From Sphingomonas hominis (GTDB taxonomy: Bacteria; Pseudomonadota; Alphaproteobacteria; Sphingomonadales; Sphingomonadaceae), in assembly GCF_013328205.1 (NCBI RefSeq), contig NZ_JABULH010000001.1:124001-188000 (forward strand): DNA of 64,000 nt. The letters run 5' to 3'. Positions 1 through 9,604 of this stretch are shown here, one piece after another. The translations under genes were made by a program, and so were the position numbers. The notes beneath the pieces were generated by a model. The model had not been told where the DNA came from. It did no database searches and saw only the letters and a program-made list of their open reading frames with translations. Numbering within the stretch: position 1 is the first letter of the stretch; each line of letters opens with the position of its first letter.

Positions 1-790
1 TCCGCTCCGCGATCCAGCCCGCCCATTGCTTGTTGCGGTCGGTCAGCAGCGCCTTCGCGACCTCCGGCGAATCCTTCAGCGACTTGTTCATCTCGCGCGC
101 CAGCGCGTCGGGGTCGCCGCGCGACCAGTCGGCGACCATCTTGTCCATCGTCGCGTTGGCGGTCGGCAGCTCGTCGATCGTGCTTTCCAGCAGCTTCACC
201 TGCGCTTGCCTCGACAACGAATCGAAGATGCCGAGCTGCCCCTCGAACGTTTCCAGCCCGACGACCGGCTTCCCCGCCGCCTTCGCCGCCGCCGACAACA
301 CGCCCTCGGGCCCGTTCGCCGCGCCGTAGCCCGATTTCTGCACCGGCAGCAGCGACAGCGTCACCGCCGCGAACCACGGCCGCATCTTCTCGTAGGTCGC
401 CGCCGGCACCTTGCCCGCCGCCATCGTGCTCGTCAGCACGCCCCGATACTTCGCCGACACCTGTTGGGTCAGCGGCGGCTGATCGGGCGCGAACGCCTTC
501 GCCAGCACGATCTTCTGCTCGGTCGCCTGGTCGGGCTCGACCATCTCGAGCACCAGCGTGTTCGACTTGTCGAACGCGGTCTTCACTGCCTCGTCGAACC
601 ACGTGAGCCCGGGTTTCAGCACGTGGATCGTCCCGAACAGGTAGATCGTCGTGTCCGCGTCCTTGACCACCCACAAAGCAGGGTCAGCGTCCTTCGCCGC
701 AACCGCGGGGGCAGGCGCCTGCTTGGCGCACGCGGGCAGCGCGAGCAGCAGCGCGAAGGCGGAGGTCAGGGTCTTCATCACGGGGGTCAT
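1..790 (-). CDS. TraB/GumN family lipoprotein (3' end outside window)
   Basis: The minus-strand frame runs off the window start, so the C-terminus is missing. The protein begins [10 protein letters not shown] or, more simply, MKTLTS with ATG at 778. It has a hydrophobic leader ending in a lipobox (LPAC, Cys about residue 18 of the shorter form), so it should be a lipid-anchored envelope protein. The mature part carries the family motif [11 protein letters not shown] and, later, [13 protein letters not shown], the His- and Glu-containing blocks of the TraB/GumN (erythromycin-esterase-like, Tiki-like) fold, whose animal relatives are metalloproteases. Its substrate is unknown. It is transcribed divergently from glyQ. 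The family call is good; any enzymatic activity is inference. Confidence 0.82.
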   Translation of the reverse strand, partial: MTPVMKTLTSAFALLLALPACAKQAPAPAVAAKDADPALWVVKDADTTIYLFGTIHVLKPGLTWFDEAVKTAFDKSNTLVLEMVEPDQATEQKIVLAKAFAPDQPPLTQQVSAKYRGVLTSTMAAGKVPAATYEKMRPWFAAVTLSLLPVQKSGYGAANGPEGVLSAAAKAAGKPVVGLETFEGQLGIFDSLSRQAQVKLLESTIDELPTANATMDKMVADWSRGDPDALAREMNKSLKDSPEVAKALLTDRNKQWAGWIAER

Positions 791-922
791 GCAAGCGGCC
801 TTCGGGCAAGGGAAGCGCGGATATGCGGTGCGTCTATCCCACCCGCAACTGAACCGCCCCCGAACGGGACGCATCCCATCGCCTTGCCTCGCCCGCACGC
901 TTGCGCCAGAGCACCGCGCGTC

Positions 923-1842
<920 letters not shown>

Positions 1843-1846
<4 letters not shown>

Positions 1847-4125
1847 ACCCCGCCACCCAGAACGACTTCCTGCTCGAACTCCGCTCGGAGGAAATCCCCG
1901 CGCGGATGCAGGCAAAGGCACGCGAGGATCTGTCGCGCCTGTTCGCCGCCGAACTCGCCCGCGCCGGCCTCGCCGCCGCGGACATCGTCACCTACGCCAC
2001 CCCGCGCCGCCTCGCCCTCATCGCGCGCAATCTGCCCGCGGCGACGCAGGCGGTCAGCGAGGAAGTGAAAGGCCCCAAGACCAGCGCCCCGCCACAGGCG
2101 CTCGACGGTTTCCTGCGCAAGACCGGCCTGGCCCGTGAGCAACTGACCGAGCGGAACGGCGTGTTCTTCGCGATCACCGAGAAGCCCGGCCGTGCCACCG
2201 CCGACGTGCTGGCGGATGCCATCCCCGCGATCATCCGCGCCTTCCCCTGGCCCAAGTCGATGCGCTGGGGCGATGCCTCTGCCTCTACCGAGTCCCTGCG
2301 CTGGGTCCGCCCGCTGCACGGCATCGTCGCGCTCTTCGGTGAGGACGTGGTGCCGGTCACCGTCGCGGGGATCGACAGCGGCGCGGTCACCTACGGCCAC
2401 CGCTTCCACCATCCCGGCGCGATCACGATCGGCTCTGCCGCCGATTACGCCGACAAGCTGCGCATGTGCCACGTCATCGTCGACCAGGACGAGCGCGCCG
2501 CGACGATCCGCACCCGCGCCCAGGCACTCGCGGTGGACGCGGGGCTCGAACTCGTCCCCGACGAGGGGCTGGTGGCCGAGAACGCCGGCCTGACCGAATG
2601 GCCCGTGCCCTTGCTCGGCCGCTTCGACCCCGCATTCCTCGACGTGCCGCCTGAGGTCATCCAGCTCACCGCGCGCGTGAACCAGAAGTATTTCGTCTGC
2701 CGTGGCGCCGACGGCAAGCTCGCCAACGCCTTCATCTGCACCGCCAACATCGACGCGACGGATGGCGGCGCGAAGATCGTCGAGGGCAATCGCAAGGTCC
2801 TTGCCGCCCGCCTCTCCGACGCGCGCTTCTTCTACGACACCGACCTCAAGGTGCCGCTGGAGGACCAGGCGAAGAAGCTCGAGAAGATCGTCTTCCACGA
2901 GAAACTAGGCACCGTCGCCGACAAGGTAGACCGCGTCGCCAAACTGGCCCGCTGGCTGGTCGAAGAAGGCATTGTTGGGGGCGAGAAAGCCCTCTCCCTT
3001 GCGGGGAGTTCTGGGTCAACATCGCCCCGCGATGTTGAGATTGTGCCGGGGGCACAATCGACCCAGAACTGGTTGGGTGAGGGGCAGCCCGGAAGCGAAG
3101 CGCCCGCCTCAGCCCCTCACCCCAACCCTCTCCCCACAGGGGAGAGGGAGCAGGTCGAGCACCTCGCACACCTAGCCGAACGCGCCGCGCGCCTGTGCAA
3201 GGCCGACCTCGTCACCGGCATGGTCGGCGAGTTCCCCGAGCTACAGGGCCTGATGGGCGGCTATTACGCCGCCGCGCAAGGCGAGGACCCCCAGGTCGCC
3301 GAAGCGATCCGCGACCATTACAAACCGGTCGGGCAGGGCGACGACGTGCCGACCGCCCCGGTCACGGTGGCGGTGAGCTTGGCGGACAAGCTGGATACGC
3401 TCTACGCGTTCTTTCGAATCGCAGAGAAACCTAGTGGTTCTCGCGACCCTTTTGCTCTCCGTCGCGCTGCGCTCGCTGTTATCGCTCTTATCCTGGTAAA
3501 CAAGCTGCGATTCTCTTTGCGCCGTACGTTCGAGTTCCAAGAGACAATCGCTTATCTACACCTTGCACCAGAAGTAGACATGCAGGGGCCTGATCTAACG
3601 AGCGAAGATGTCGAATTCTTCTTCGCCGACCGCCTCAAGGTCCAGCAACGCGAGGCCGGCGTCCGCCACGACCTGATTGACGCGGTGTTCGCGCTCGGCG
3701 GAGAGGACGATCTCGTCCGCCTGCTCGCCCGCGTCCGCGCGCTGCAATCGTTCGTGGGGACCGACGACGGCGCCAACCTGCTCGCCGGATACAAGCGCGC
3801 CGCCAACATCCTGAAAAAGGAAGGCGTCGACGCATCCGCGCCGGTCGGACACGAACCGCTGTCCTACACGCCCGAAAAGGACGAAGCCGCACTGATCGCC
3901 GCGCTCGACGCCGCCGAACCCGCCGCCGCCCGCGCGGTCGAGGCGGAGGATTTCGAGGCGGCGATGGCGGCGCTAGCTACGTTACGCGCACCGATCGATG
4001 CGTTCTTTGACACCGTCACCGTCAACGACCCCGACGCGGCCAAGCGCAGCGCGCGCCTGGCGCTCCTCGCCCGCGTCCGCGCCTCCGTCCACACCGTCGC
4101 CGACTTCTCGAAGATCGAGGGGTAA
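1843..4125 (+). CDS. glyS: glycyl-tRNA synthetase beta subunit with an in-frame repeat insertion
   Basis: This is the beta subunit, which supplies tRNA binding and anticodon recognition for GlyQ. It opens with a GTG that overlaps the glyQ stop and begins [22 protein letters not shown], the classical GlyS N-terminus ([11 protein letters not shown]). Downstream come [40 protein letters not shown] and [10 protein letters not shown]. At 760 residues it is about 60-70 longer than usual. The excess lies between VGEE/GIVGG and [14 protein letters not shown] (about residues 377-440), where a palindromic repeat reads through in frame as low-complexity sequence ending in [13 protein letters not shown] second oddity is an AT-richer, rare-codon stretch at about 3411-3610. 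No stop interrupts the gene, so it should still be functional. Confidence 0.95.
2990..3148. repeat. Palindromic repeat element inserted in frame in glyS
   Basis: The ends are an imperfect inverted repeat: 2990-3007 (ccctctccc, 4 nt, gggga) pairs with 3131-3148. Nested inside are an outer stem ttctgggtc (3009-3017) with gacccagaa (3060-3068), which encloses two perfect hairpins (tcaacatcgc at 3016-3025 with 3029-3038; gattgtgcc at 3039-3047 with 3051-3059), followed by a further stem of ggttgggtgagggg (3071-3084) with 3113-3127. The result resembles a branched RNA fold. The reading frame stays open throughout. It belongs to the same family as the palindrome just downstream of glyS. Confidence 0.85.
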
Positions 4126-4200
4126 GACCCCTCTCCCCACCGGGGAGAGGGAGGGGCCCGCCCGGCACAGCCGGGTGGGAGGGTGAGGGGAGGCGGCTGC
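4126..4200. repeat. Palindromic repeat after glyS
   Basis: Directly after the glyS stop are two hairpins: cccctctcccc-acc-ggggagaggg and cccgcccggc-aca-gccgggtggg, followed by agggtgaggggagg. The first arm matches the end of the element inside glyS, so this is a second, intergenic copy of that family. It may also act as a transcription terminator for glyQS, but there is no clear U-run. Confidence 0.7.
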
Positions 4201-4480
4201 ACGCCCCGCCTTGGTGTGACCTTCGCGTGACCTTCCGCCCCACGAACACTCACCACGCCCGAAGTGGAGCCGCGCGAAAAAACGCGTTTGAACCTCCACT
4301 TCCTCCACTTCGCAAGAATCTTACCGTCCCATGCTCCCGCAGCATCACCGCGTAACCCGCTGATCCACCATCCCTTCACCCGCTACACCCACCCAATCGC
4401 CCCGCCGCCACCCCACTGGCCATTGCCCCCATCCGGGCCTATGCCGCATTGCAACAACAAAGCATGCAGGAGACGATCAG
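4201..4480. other. Intergenic region between glyS and ppdK
   Basis: With the preceding repeat this makes 355 bases without a gene. It holds an inverted repeat (4260-4312, listed separately), then C-rich, less structured sequence up to the ppdK ribosome-binding site AGGAGA about 8 bases before the GTG start. The ppdK promoter presumably lies here, but I cannot point to a convincing -35/-10 pair. Confidence 0.5.
4260..4312. repeat. Inverted repeat with 'cctccacttc' motif, copy 1
   Basis: The arm cgaagtggag (4260-4269) is the exact reverse complement of ctccacttcg (4303-4312). The right half, from about 4281 (cgcgtttgaacctccacttc and then a further ctccacttcg), shares a 22-base identical core (4291-4312) with 24792-24813 in the gcv cluster. 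It is therefore a dispersed element and not a site private to ppdK. Confidence 0.6.
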
Positions 4481-7168
4481 GTGGCGAGCGCAGCGGGGAA
4501 CGATCAGGTCCAATACGTCTACCGCTTCGGCGGCGGCACGGCGGAGGGTAAGGTCGACCAGAAGAACCTGCTCGGCGGAAAGGGCGCGAACCTCGCCGAA
4601 ATGGCCTCGATCGGTCTGCCCGTCCCCCCCGGCTTCACGATCTCGACCGAGATGTGCACGCGCTACTACGAGGAAGGCGAACGCTTTCCGCAGTCGCTGC
4701 GCGACGAGGTCGCCGCCGGCATCGCGCACATCGAGGAAGTCACGGGCAAGAAGTTCGGCGACGCCGCCGATCCGCTGCTCGTCTCGGTCCGCTCGGGCGC
4801 GCGCGTCTCGATGCCCGGCATGATGGACACAGTTCTCAACCTCGGCCTCAATGACCAAACGGTGCAGGGGCTCGCCGCCGCCAGCGGTGACGCGCGCTTC
4901 GCCTGGGACAGCTACCGCCGCTTCATCCAGATGTACGCCGACGTGGTGCTCGAACTCGACCACGGCGCGTTCGAGGAAGCGCTGGAGATCGCCAAGGAAG
5001 ACCGTGGCTACACGCTCGACACCGAACTCAGCGCCGACGACCTGCGCGCGCTGGTCGACGAGTATAAGGGCCTCGTCGAGCAGCAATGGGGCAAGCCGTT
5101 CCCGCAAGACGAGCACGACCAGCTCTGGGGCGCGGTCGGCGCCGTGTTCGGCTCGTGGCAGTCGGACCGCGCCAAGGTCTATCGCCGCCTGAACGACATC
5201 CCCGCCGACTGGGGCACCGCGGTCAACGTCCAGGCGATGGTGTTCGGCAACATGGGGGACACCAGCGCCACCGGCGTCGCCTTCACCCGCGATCCGTCGA
5301 AGGGCGACCGCGCCTATTACGGCGAGTTCCTGATCAATGCGCAGGGCGAGGACGTCGTCGCCGGCATCCGCACGCCCCAGTACCTGACCAAGGCCGCCCG
5401 CGAGGAGGCAGGTGCGAAGCCTGCCTCGATGGAAGAAGCCTTGCCCGAGGTCTACACCGAGCTGGCGGGCGTGTTCGACCAGCTCGAGACGCACTACCGC
5501 GACATGCAGGACATCGAGTTCACGGTGCAGCAGGGCAAGCTCTGGATGCTCCAGACCCGCTCGGGCAAGCGCACCGCCAAGGCCGCGCTCAAGATCGCGG
5601 TCGACATGGCGAACGAGGGGCTGATCACCCGTGAGGAAGCGGTCGCGCGCGTCGACCCGCAGGCGCTCGACCAGTTGCTCCACCCGACGCTCGACCCGCA
5701 AGCCAAGCGCGACGTGCTGACCAAGGGGCTCCCCGCTTCGCCGGGTGCGGCCTCGGGTGAAGCCGTGTTCGACGCCGACACCGCCGAGCGTCACGCGGGC
5801 GAGGGCAAGTCGGTGATCCTGATCCGCACCGAAACCTCGCCCGAAGACATCCACGGGATGCACGCGGCGAAGGGCATCCTGACCGCGCGCGGCGGGATGA
5901 CCAGCCACGCCGCCGTCGTCGCGCGCGGCATGGGCCGCCCCTGCGTCTCGGGCGCAGGCTCGATCTCGATCGACGCGAAGGCAAAGGTGATGCGCGTCGC
6001 CGGCCGCGAGGTGCGCGAAGGCGACACGGTCACGATCGACGGCTCGACCGGCGAGGTGATGGCGGGCGCGGTCGCGACGATCCAGCCCGAGCTCGCCGGC
6101 GACTTCGGCACGCTGATGGAATGGGCCGACGAGGTCCGCCGCCTCAAGGTCCGCGCCAATGCCGAGACGCCCGCCGACTGCCAGGTCGCGCGCGACTTCG
6201 GTGCCGAAGGCGTCGGGCTGTGCCGCACCGAGCACATGTTCTTCGAGGCCAGCCGCATCACCGCGGTGCGCCAGATGATTTTGGCCGAGGACGAAGCCGG
6301 CCGCCGCGCCGCACTCGACCGCCTGCTGCCCGAACAGCGCAGCGACTTTGCCGCGATCTTCGAGGTGATGGCGGGGCTGCCGGTCACCGTCCGCCTGCTC
6401 GATCCCCCCTTGCACGAATTCCTGCCGCACGAGGAAGCCGAATTTGCCGAGGTCGCGTCCGCCGCAGGCATCGCGGTTGACCAGCTCAAGCGCCGTGCCG
6501 CCGAGTTGCACGAGTTCAACCCGATGCTCGGCCACCGCGGCTGCCGCCTGGGCGTGACCTACCCCGAAATCTACGAGACGCAGGCGCGCGCGATCTTCGA
6601 GGCCGCGATCGACGTGGCGGAGAAGTCGGGTGAGGCACCGATCCCCGAGGTAATGATCCCGCTGGTCGCCACCAAGCGCGAGCTCGACCTGATGAAGGCG
6701 GTGGTGGATGCCGCGGCCAAGGCCGTCTTTGCCGAGCGCCGGCGCGAGATCACGTATCTCGTCGGCACGATGATCGAATTGCCGCGCGCCGCGCTGAAGG
6801 CAGGCGAGATCGCCGAGACGGGCGAGTTCTTCTCCTTCGGCACCAACGACCTCACGCAGACGACGCTGGGCGTCAGCCGCGACGACGCCGCGCGTTTTCT
6901 GGGCGCGTATGTCGAGAAGGGCATCTACGCCAAGGACCCGTTCGTCAGCCTAGATGTCGAGGGCGTCGGCGAGTTGGTTCGCCTAGCGGCCGAGCGCGGT
7001 CGTGCGACGCGCGGCGACATCAAGCTCGGCATTTGCGGCGAGCACGGCGGCGATCCCGCCTCGATCGCCTTCTGCGAGGAAGTCGGGCTCGATTACGTCA
7101 GCGCCTCGCCCTACCGCGTGCCGATCGCGCGACTGGCCGCGGCGCAGGCGGCGCTCAAGACGCGCTGA
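4481..7168 (+). CDS. ppdK: pyruvate, phosphate dikinase
   Basis: This 895-residue cytoplasmic enzyme interconverts pyruvate + ATP + phosphate and PEP + AMP + pyrophosphate. The N-terminal ATP-grasp part starts at YVYRFGGGTAEGK and GGKGANLAEMASIGLPVPPGF. The swivelling phosphohistidine domain holds GGMTSHAAVVARGMGRPCVSG, with His in TSHAA as the phosphorylated residue (about 465). The C-terminal PEP/pyruvate barrel shows EGVGLCRTEHMFF, GTNDLTQTTLG and GICGEHGG with the catalytic Cys. Length fits the family (870-900). The GTG start follows AGGAGA with suitable spacing. It stands alone, followed by a strong hairpin. Confidence 0.97.
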   Translation: MASAAGNDQVQYVYRFGGGTAEGKVDQKNLLGGKGANLAEMASIGLPVPPGFTISTEMCTRYYEEGERFPQSLRDEVAAGIAHIEEVTGKKFGDAADPLLVSVRSGARVSMPGMMDTVLNLGLNDQTVQGLAAASGDARFAWDSYRRFIQMYADVVLELDHGAFEEALEIAKEDRGYTLDTELSADDLRALVDEYKGLVEQQWGKPFPQDEHDQLWGAVGAVFGSWQSDRAKVYRRLNDIPADWGTAVNVQAMVFGNMGDTSATGVAFTRDPSKGDRAYYGEFLINAQGEDVVAGIRTPQYLTKAAREEAGAKPASMEEALPEVYTELAGVFDQLETHYRDMQDIEFTVQQGKLWMLQTRSGKRTAKAALKIAVDMANEGLITREEAVARVDPQALDQLLHPTLDPQAKRDVLTKGLPASPGAASGEAVFDADTAERHAGEGKSVILIRTETSPEDIHGMHAAKGILTARGGMTSHAAVVARGMGRPCVSGAGSISIDAKAKVMRVAGREVREGDTVTIDGSTGEVMAGAVATIQPELAGDFGTLMEWADEVRRLKVRANAETPADCQVARDFGAEGVGLCRTEHMFFEASRITAVRQMILAEDEAGRRAALDRLLPEQRSDFAAIFEVMAGLPVTVRLLDPPLHEFLPHEEAEFAEVASAAGIAVDQLKRRAAELHEFNPMLGHRGCRLGVTYPEIYETQARAIFEAAIDVAEKSGEAPIPEVMIPLVATKRELDLMKAVVDAAAKAVFAERRREITYLVGTMIELPRAALKAGEIAETGEFFSFGTNDLTQTTLGVSRDDAARFLGAYVEKGIYAKDPFVSLDVEGVGELVRLAAERGRATRGDIKLGICGEHGGDPASIAFCEEVGLDYVSASPYRVPIARLAAAQAALKTR

Positions 7169-7173
7169 CGACG

Positions 7174-7207
7174 AAGGCCGCCCGGGCGCAGATGCCCGGG
7201 CGGCCTT
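7174..7207. terminator. Hairpin terminator between convergent genes
   Basis: A perfect 14-bp stem (aaggccgcccgggc with gcccgggcggcctt) surrounds a 6-base loop. It begins a few bases after the ppdK stop and lies just past the end of the minus-strand gene at 7231, so it can serve both transcripts. U-runs on either side are short. Confidence 0.75.
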
Positions 7208-7230
7208 GGGTCACCATCGTTGGCGGTGGA

Positions 7231-7521
7231 TCAGAGCGGGCGGTGACCGTCGTCGCGGAATGCCGGCTCGGCGCGCGACGCCGCACCCGGCGCGATCGGC
7301 GCATGGCTAACCGGTGCCGCGCTCGCCAGCCGCGCATTGTCGCGCTCCAGTTCGGCGACGCGCGCTTCCAGCGCCTTGCGTGTCTCGGTGTGGCCGTTGC
7401 GCTCGTCGGCGTAGCGCTGCTTCCACTTCTTGCCGCCCGGATGGCTCGCCAACCCGAACAGCCATCCCGCGATCAACGCGACGACTAGCGCGATATATTG
7501 CGTGGTGGTGGTGAACAGCAT
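7231..7521 (-). CDS. Small membrane-anchored coiled-coil protein at the end of the Tad operon
   Basis: This 96-residue protein has one N-terminal membrane segment (about residues 8-26, YIALVVALIAGWLFGLA), then a charged region RKALEARVAELERDNARLA predicted to form a short coiled coil, and an Ala/Pro-rich tail. ATG at 7521 follows a strong AGGAGGGACGAG site. It lies 73 bases after tadC on the same strand and may be co-transcribed with the pilus genes. I do not recognise a family. A role in pilus assembly is suggested only by position; it could equally be an independent envelope protein. Confidence 0.7.
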   Translation of the reverse strand: MLFTTTTQYIALVVALIAGWLFGLASHPGGKKWKQRYADERNGHTETRKALEARVAELERDNARLASAAPVSHAPIAPGAASRAEPAFRDDGHRPL

Positions 7522-7594
7522 CTCGTCCCTCCTGTTACGCTTCCATAACGAGGCGTGCGGGGCGCTGTTCCCTGCAACGGTCGCGCGGAGGGCG

Positions 7595-8602
7595 TCAGCC
7601 CCCCGGACCGTTGCCGGAGAAAGCGTCGCTGATCGAGCAGGCGGCCGGTCCCAGAATGACCACGAACAGCACCGGCAGGATGAACAGGATCAGCGGCACC
7701 GTCATGATCGCGGGCAAGCGCGCCGCTTTCTCCTCCGCGCGCATCATGCGCTCGTTGCGGAACTCGGCCGAGAGCACGCGCAGCGCGCTGGCGAGCGGGG
7801 TGCCGTATTTCTCGGTCTGGATCATCGTGGTGACCACGCCCTTGACCGCATCGAGCGCGACGCGCGTGGACAAATTCTCGAACGCCTGACGACGGTCGGT
7901 CAGAAAGCCCAATTCGATCGCGGTCAGCGCGAACTCCTCGCCCAACTCGGGATAGGCCTTGCCCAATTCCTTCGCCACGCGGTGGAACGCGGCGTCGACG
8001 GTCAGACCGGCCTCGGCGCAGATCACCAGGAGGTCGAGCGCGTCTGGCAGGCCCTTGCGGATCGCGTCCGACCGTTTGGTGATCAGGTTCTTCAGGTAGA
8101 TGTCGGGCGCTTTGTAGGAGAGGATCAGCGTTCCCGCGACCAGGCCATAGCGTTTGATCGGCCCCCATTCAGGGAACGCGTCGAGCCCGTACACCCACAG
8201 CGCCATCAACCCGCCGATCACGATCGGCAGCATCAGCCGACCGAAGATGACCGCGATCGCCCAGTCCTTCTTGCGAATGCCGGCCTGAAGCAGCTTGATC
8301 TGCGCGGCCTTGAGCTGCTCGTCCTGCAACATCTTGAAGCTGGACAGCAGGTCGCGCACGCGGTCGGCGGTCTCGTTCTTGTGGACCAGCTTGGCGCGAC
8401 GCTTGGAGGTCGAGGCGGTGATCCCCGCCTTCAACTGCTCGCGGCGATCGTTGAGCGCCTTGACGCGCTTCGCCATCGGATCGCGCACGCTGAGCGCGGC
8501 GTAGATGGCGAGCACGACGGCGGCGGCGGCGACGCCCGACAGCAGGGTCGCGACCCAGACCACGTCGACGCCCAGCAGGGTAGGGCCGTTGGCGACGTTC
8601 AT
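7595..8602 (-). CDS. tadC: Tad pilus inner-membrane platform protein TadC
   Basis: A 335-residue type II secretion F-domain protein of the Tad/Flp pilus platform. It has an N-terminal membrane helix (VVWVATLLSGVAAAAVVLAI), a central pair of helices, the F-domain core KGLPDALDLLVICAEAGLTVDAAF and ELGFLTDRRQAFENLS, and a C-terminal helix near FILPVLFVVILG. The ATG at 8602 overlaps the tadB stop as ATGA, so I prefer it to the upstream start that would add 17 unrelated residues. It pairs with TadB to form the membrane platform on which the motor ATPase acts. Confidence 0.92.
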   Translation of the reverse strand: MNVANGPTLLGVDVVWVATLLSGVAAAAVVLAIYAALSVRDPMAKRVKALNDRREQLKAGITASTSKRRAKLVHKNETADRVRDLLSSFKMLQDEQLKAAQIKLLQAGIRKKDWAIAVIFGRLMLPIVIGGLMALWVYGLDAFPEWGPIKRYGLVAGTLILSYKAPDIYLKNLITKRSDAIRKGLPDALDLLVICAEAGLTVDAAFHRVAKELGKAYPELGEEFALTAIELGFLTDRRQAFENLSTRVALDAVKGVVTTMIQTEKYGTPLASALRVLSAEFRNERMMRAEEKAARLPAIMTVPLILFILPVLFVVILGPAACSISDAFSGNGPGG

Positions 8603-9567
8603 ATCTCGAAACTCACCATCTTGGCCATAATGAAGGCACCGATGCTCATCCAAAGCAGCCCGCCGCCACCCGCGACCATCAAGCGTTGATCGACGAAGAA
8701 ATTCTGCATGTACGTGCCGTTGATCGTCCAGATCAGCACGAACACGATGAACGGCAGCGAACCGACGATATAGGCCGACGCCTTCGATTCCGACGACATC
8801 GCGCGGATCTTCAGCTTCATCTGCATGCGCTGGCGCAGCACGGTGGCGAGGTTCTGCAGCGTTTCCGCCAGATTGCCGCCCGTCTCGCGCTGGATCGCGA
8901 TGGTGATGACGAAGAACTGGAACTCGGGCGTGCCGAGACGATCGGCGGTTTCCTGCAACGCCACGTCCATCGAGCGACCGATCTTCATCTTGTCGCTGAC
9001 CGAACGGAACTCCTCACCCACGGGGCCGTCGACCTCGGCGCCCACCACCGACATTGTCTCGGTGATCGGCAGGCCCGAACGAAGACCGCGGACGAGCAGT
9101 TCGATGGCGTCGGGGAACTTGGCGTTGAACTTGGCGACGCGCTTCTTGATCACCTTGCCGACCACGAGATGCGGCAGGCCCGCGCCGACGCCCAGTGCCA
9201 GGAACAGCGCCAGCAGCAGCGGAAACCCGCGCAGCAGCAGCAGCAGCGTCAGTCCGACCGCCAGCCCCAATGACACGGTGCCGTACTGACCCACGGTCCA
9301 GCTCTTGCCGGTCATGTTGAGCCGTTTCTGCAACTCGGCCGGGTTGGGCAGCAGCCGCAGTGCGGCCCTGTCGACCTTGGTCTGGCTGCGCCCGGTGATG
9401 CGGCGCATCTGCGCTTCCATCGCACCTTCGGCCGAGGTCGAATGACGCTCGCGCAGCGCGGTCAACCGGCGGTTGCTCGCCTTCTGCGCCGACGGACCGG
9501 CTAAGGCGAACAGGATCATGCCCAGCGTCACCGCCGCGCCGATCGCGATCATCGTCACTGGCAGCAT
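8599..9567 (-). CDS. tadB: Tad pilus inner-membrane platform protein TadB
   Basis: A 322-residue type II secretion F-domain protein, partner of TadC in the pilus platform. There is an N-terminal helix (MIAIGAAVTLGMILFALAG), a helix pair around LGLAVGLTLLLLLRGFPLLLA (split by short polar residues), the F-domain motif FPDAIELLVRGLRSGLPITE and QRETGGNLAETLQNLA, and C-terminal helices ending SIGAFIMAKMVSFEI. It starts only 37 bases after the cpaE stop; in most Tad loci the ATPase gene cpaF/tadA fills this position. Confidence 0.93.
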   Translation of the reverse strand: MLPVTMIAIGAAVTLGMILFALAGPSAQKASNRRLTALRERHSTSAEGAMEAQMRRITGRSQTKVDRAALRLLPNPAELQKRLNMTGKSWTVGQYGTVSLGLAVGLTLLLLLRGFPLLLALFLALGVGAGLPHLVVGKVIKKRVAKFNAKFPDAIELLVRGLRSGLPITETMSVVGAEVDGPVGEEFRSVSDKMKIGRSMDVALQETADRLGTPEFQFFVITIAIQRETGGNLAETLQNLATVLRQRMQMKLKIRAMSSESKASAYIVGSLPFIVFVLIWTINGTYMQNFFVDQRLMVAGGGGLLWMSIGAFIMAKMVSFEI

Positions 9568-9604
9568 GGTTCGCCCTTCACCGTTTCCGTTCCCGTCCGT
9601 CGCC

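Noticed and set aside
26-922. Upstream open extension of the glyQ frame (total 606 codons)
   Set aside because: The extra part reads as Arg-rich antisense of the TraB/GumN gene and is not GlyQ-like; the real start is at 923.
4439-6535. 698-codon minus-strand open frame opposite ppdK
   Set aside because: High-GC antisense shadow with His/Arg-rich, repetitive composition; ppdK on the plus strand is certain.
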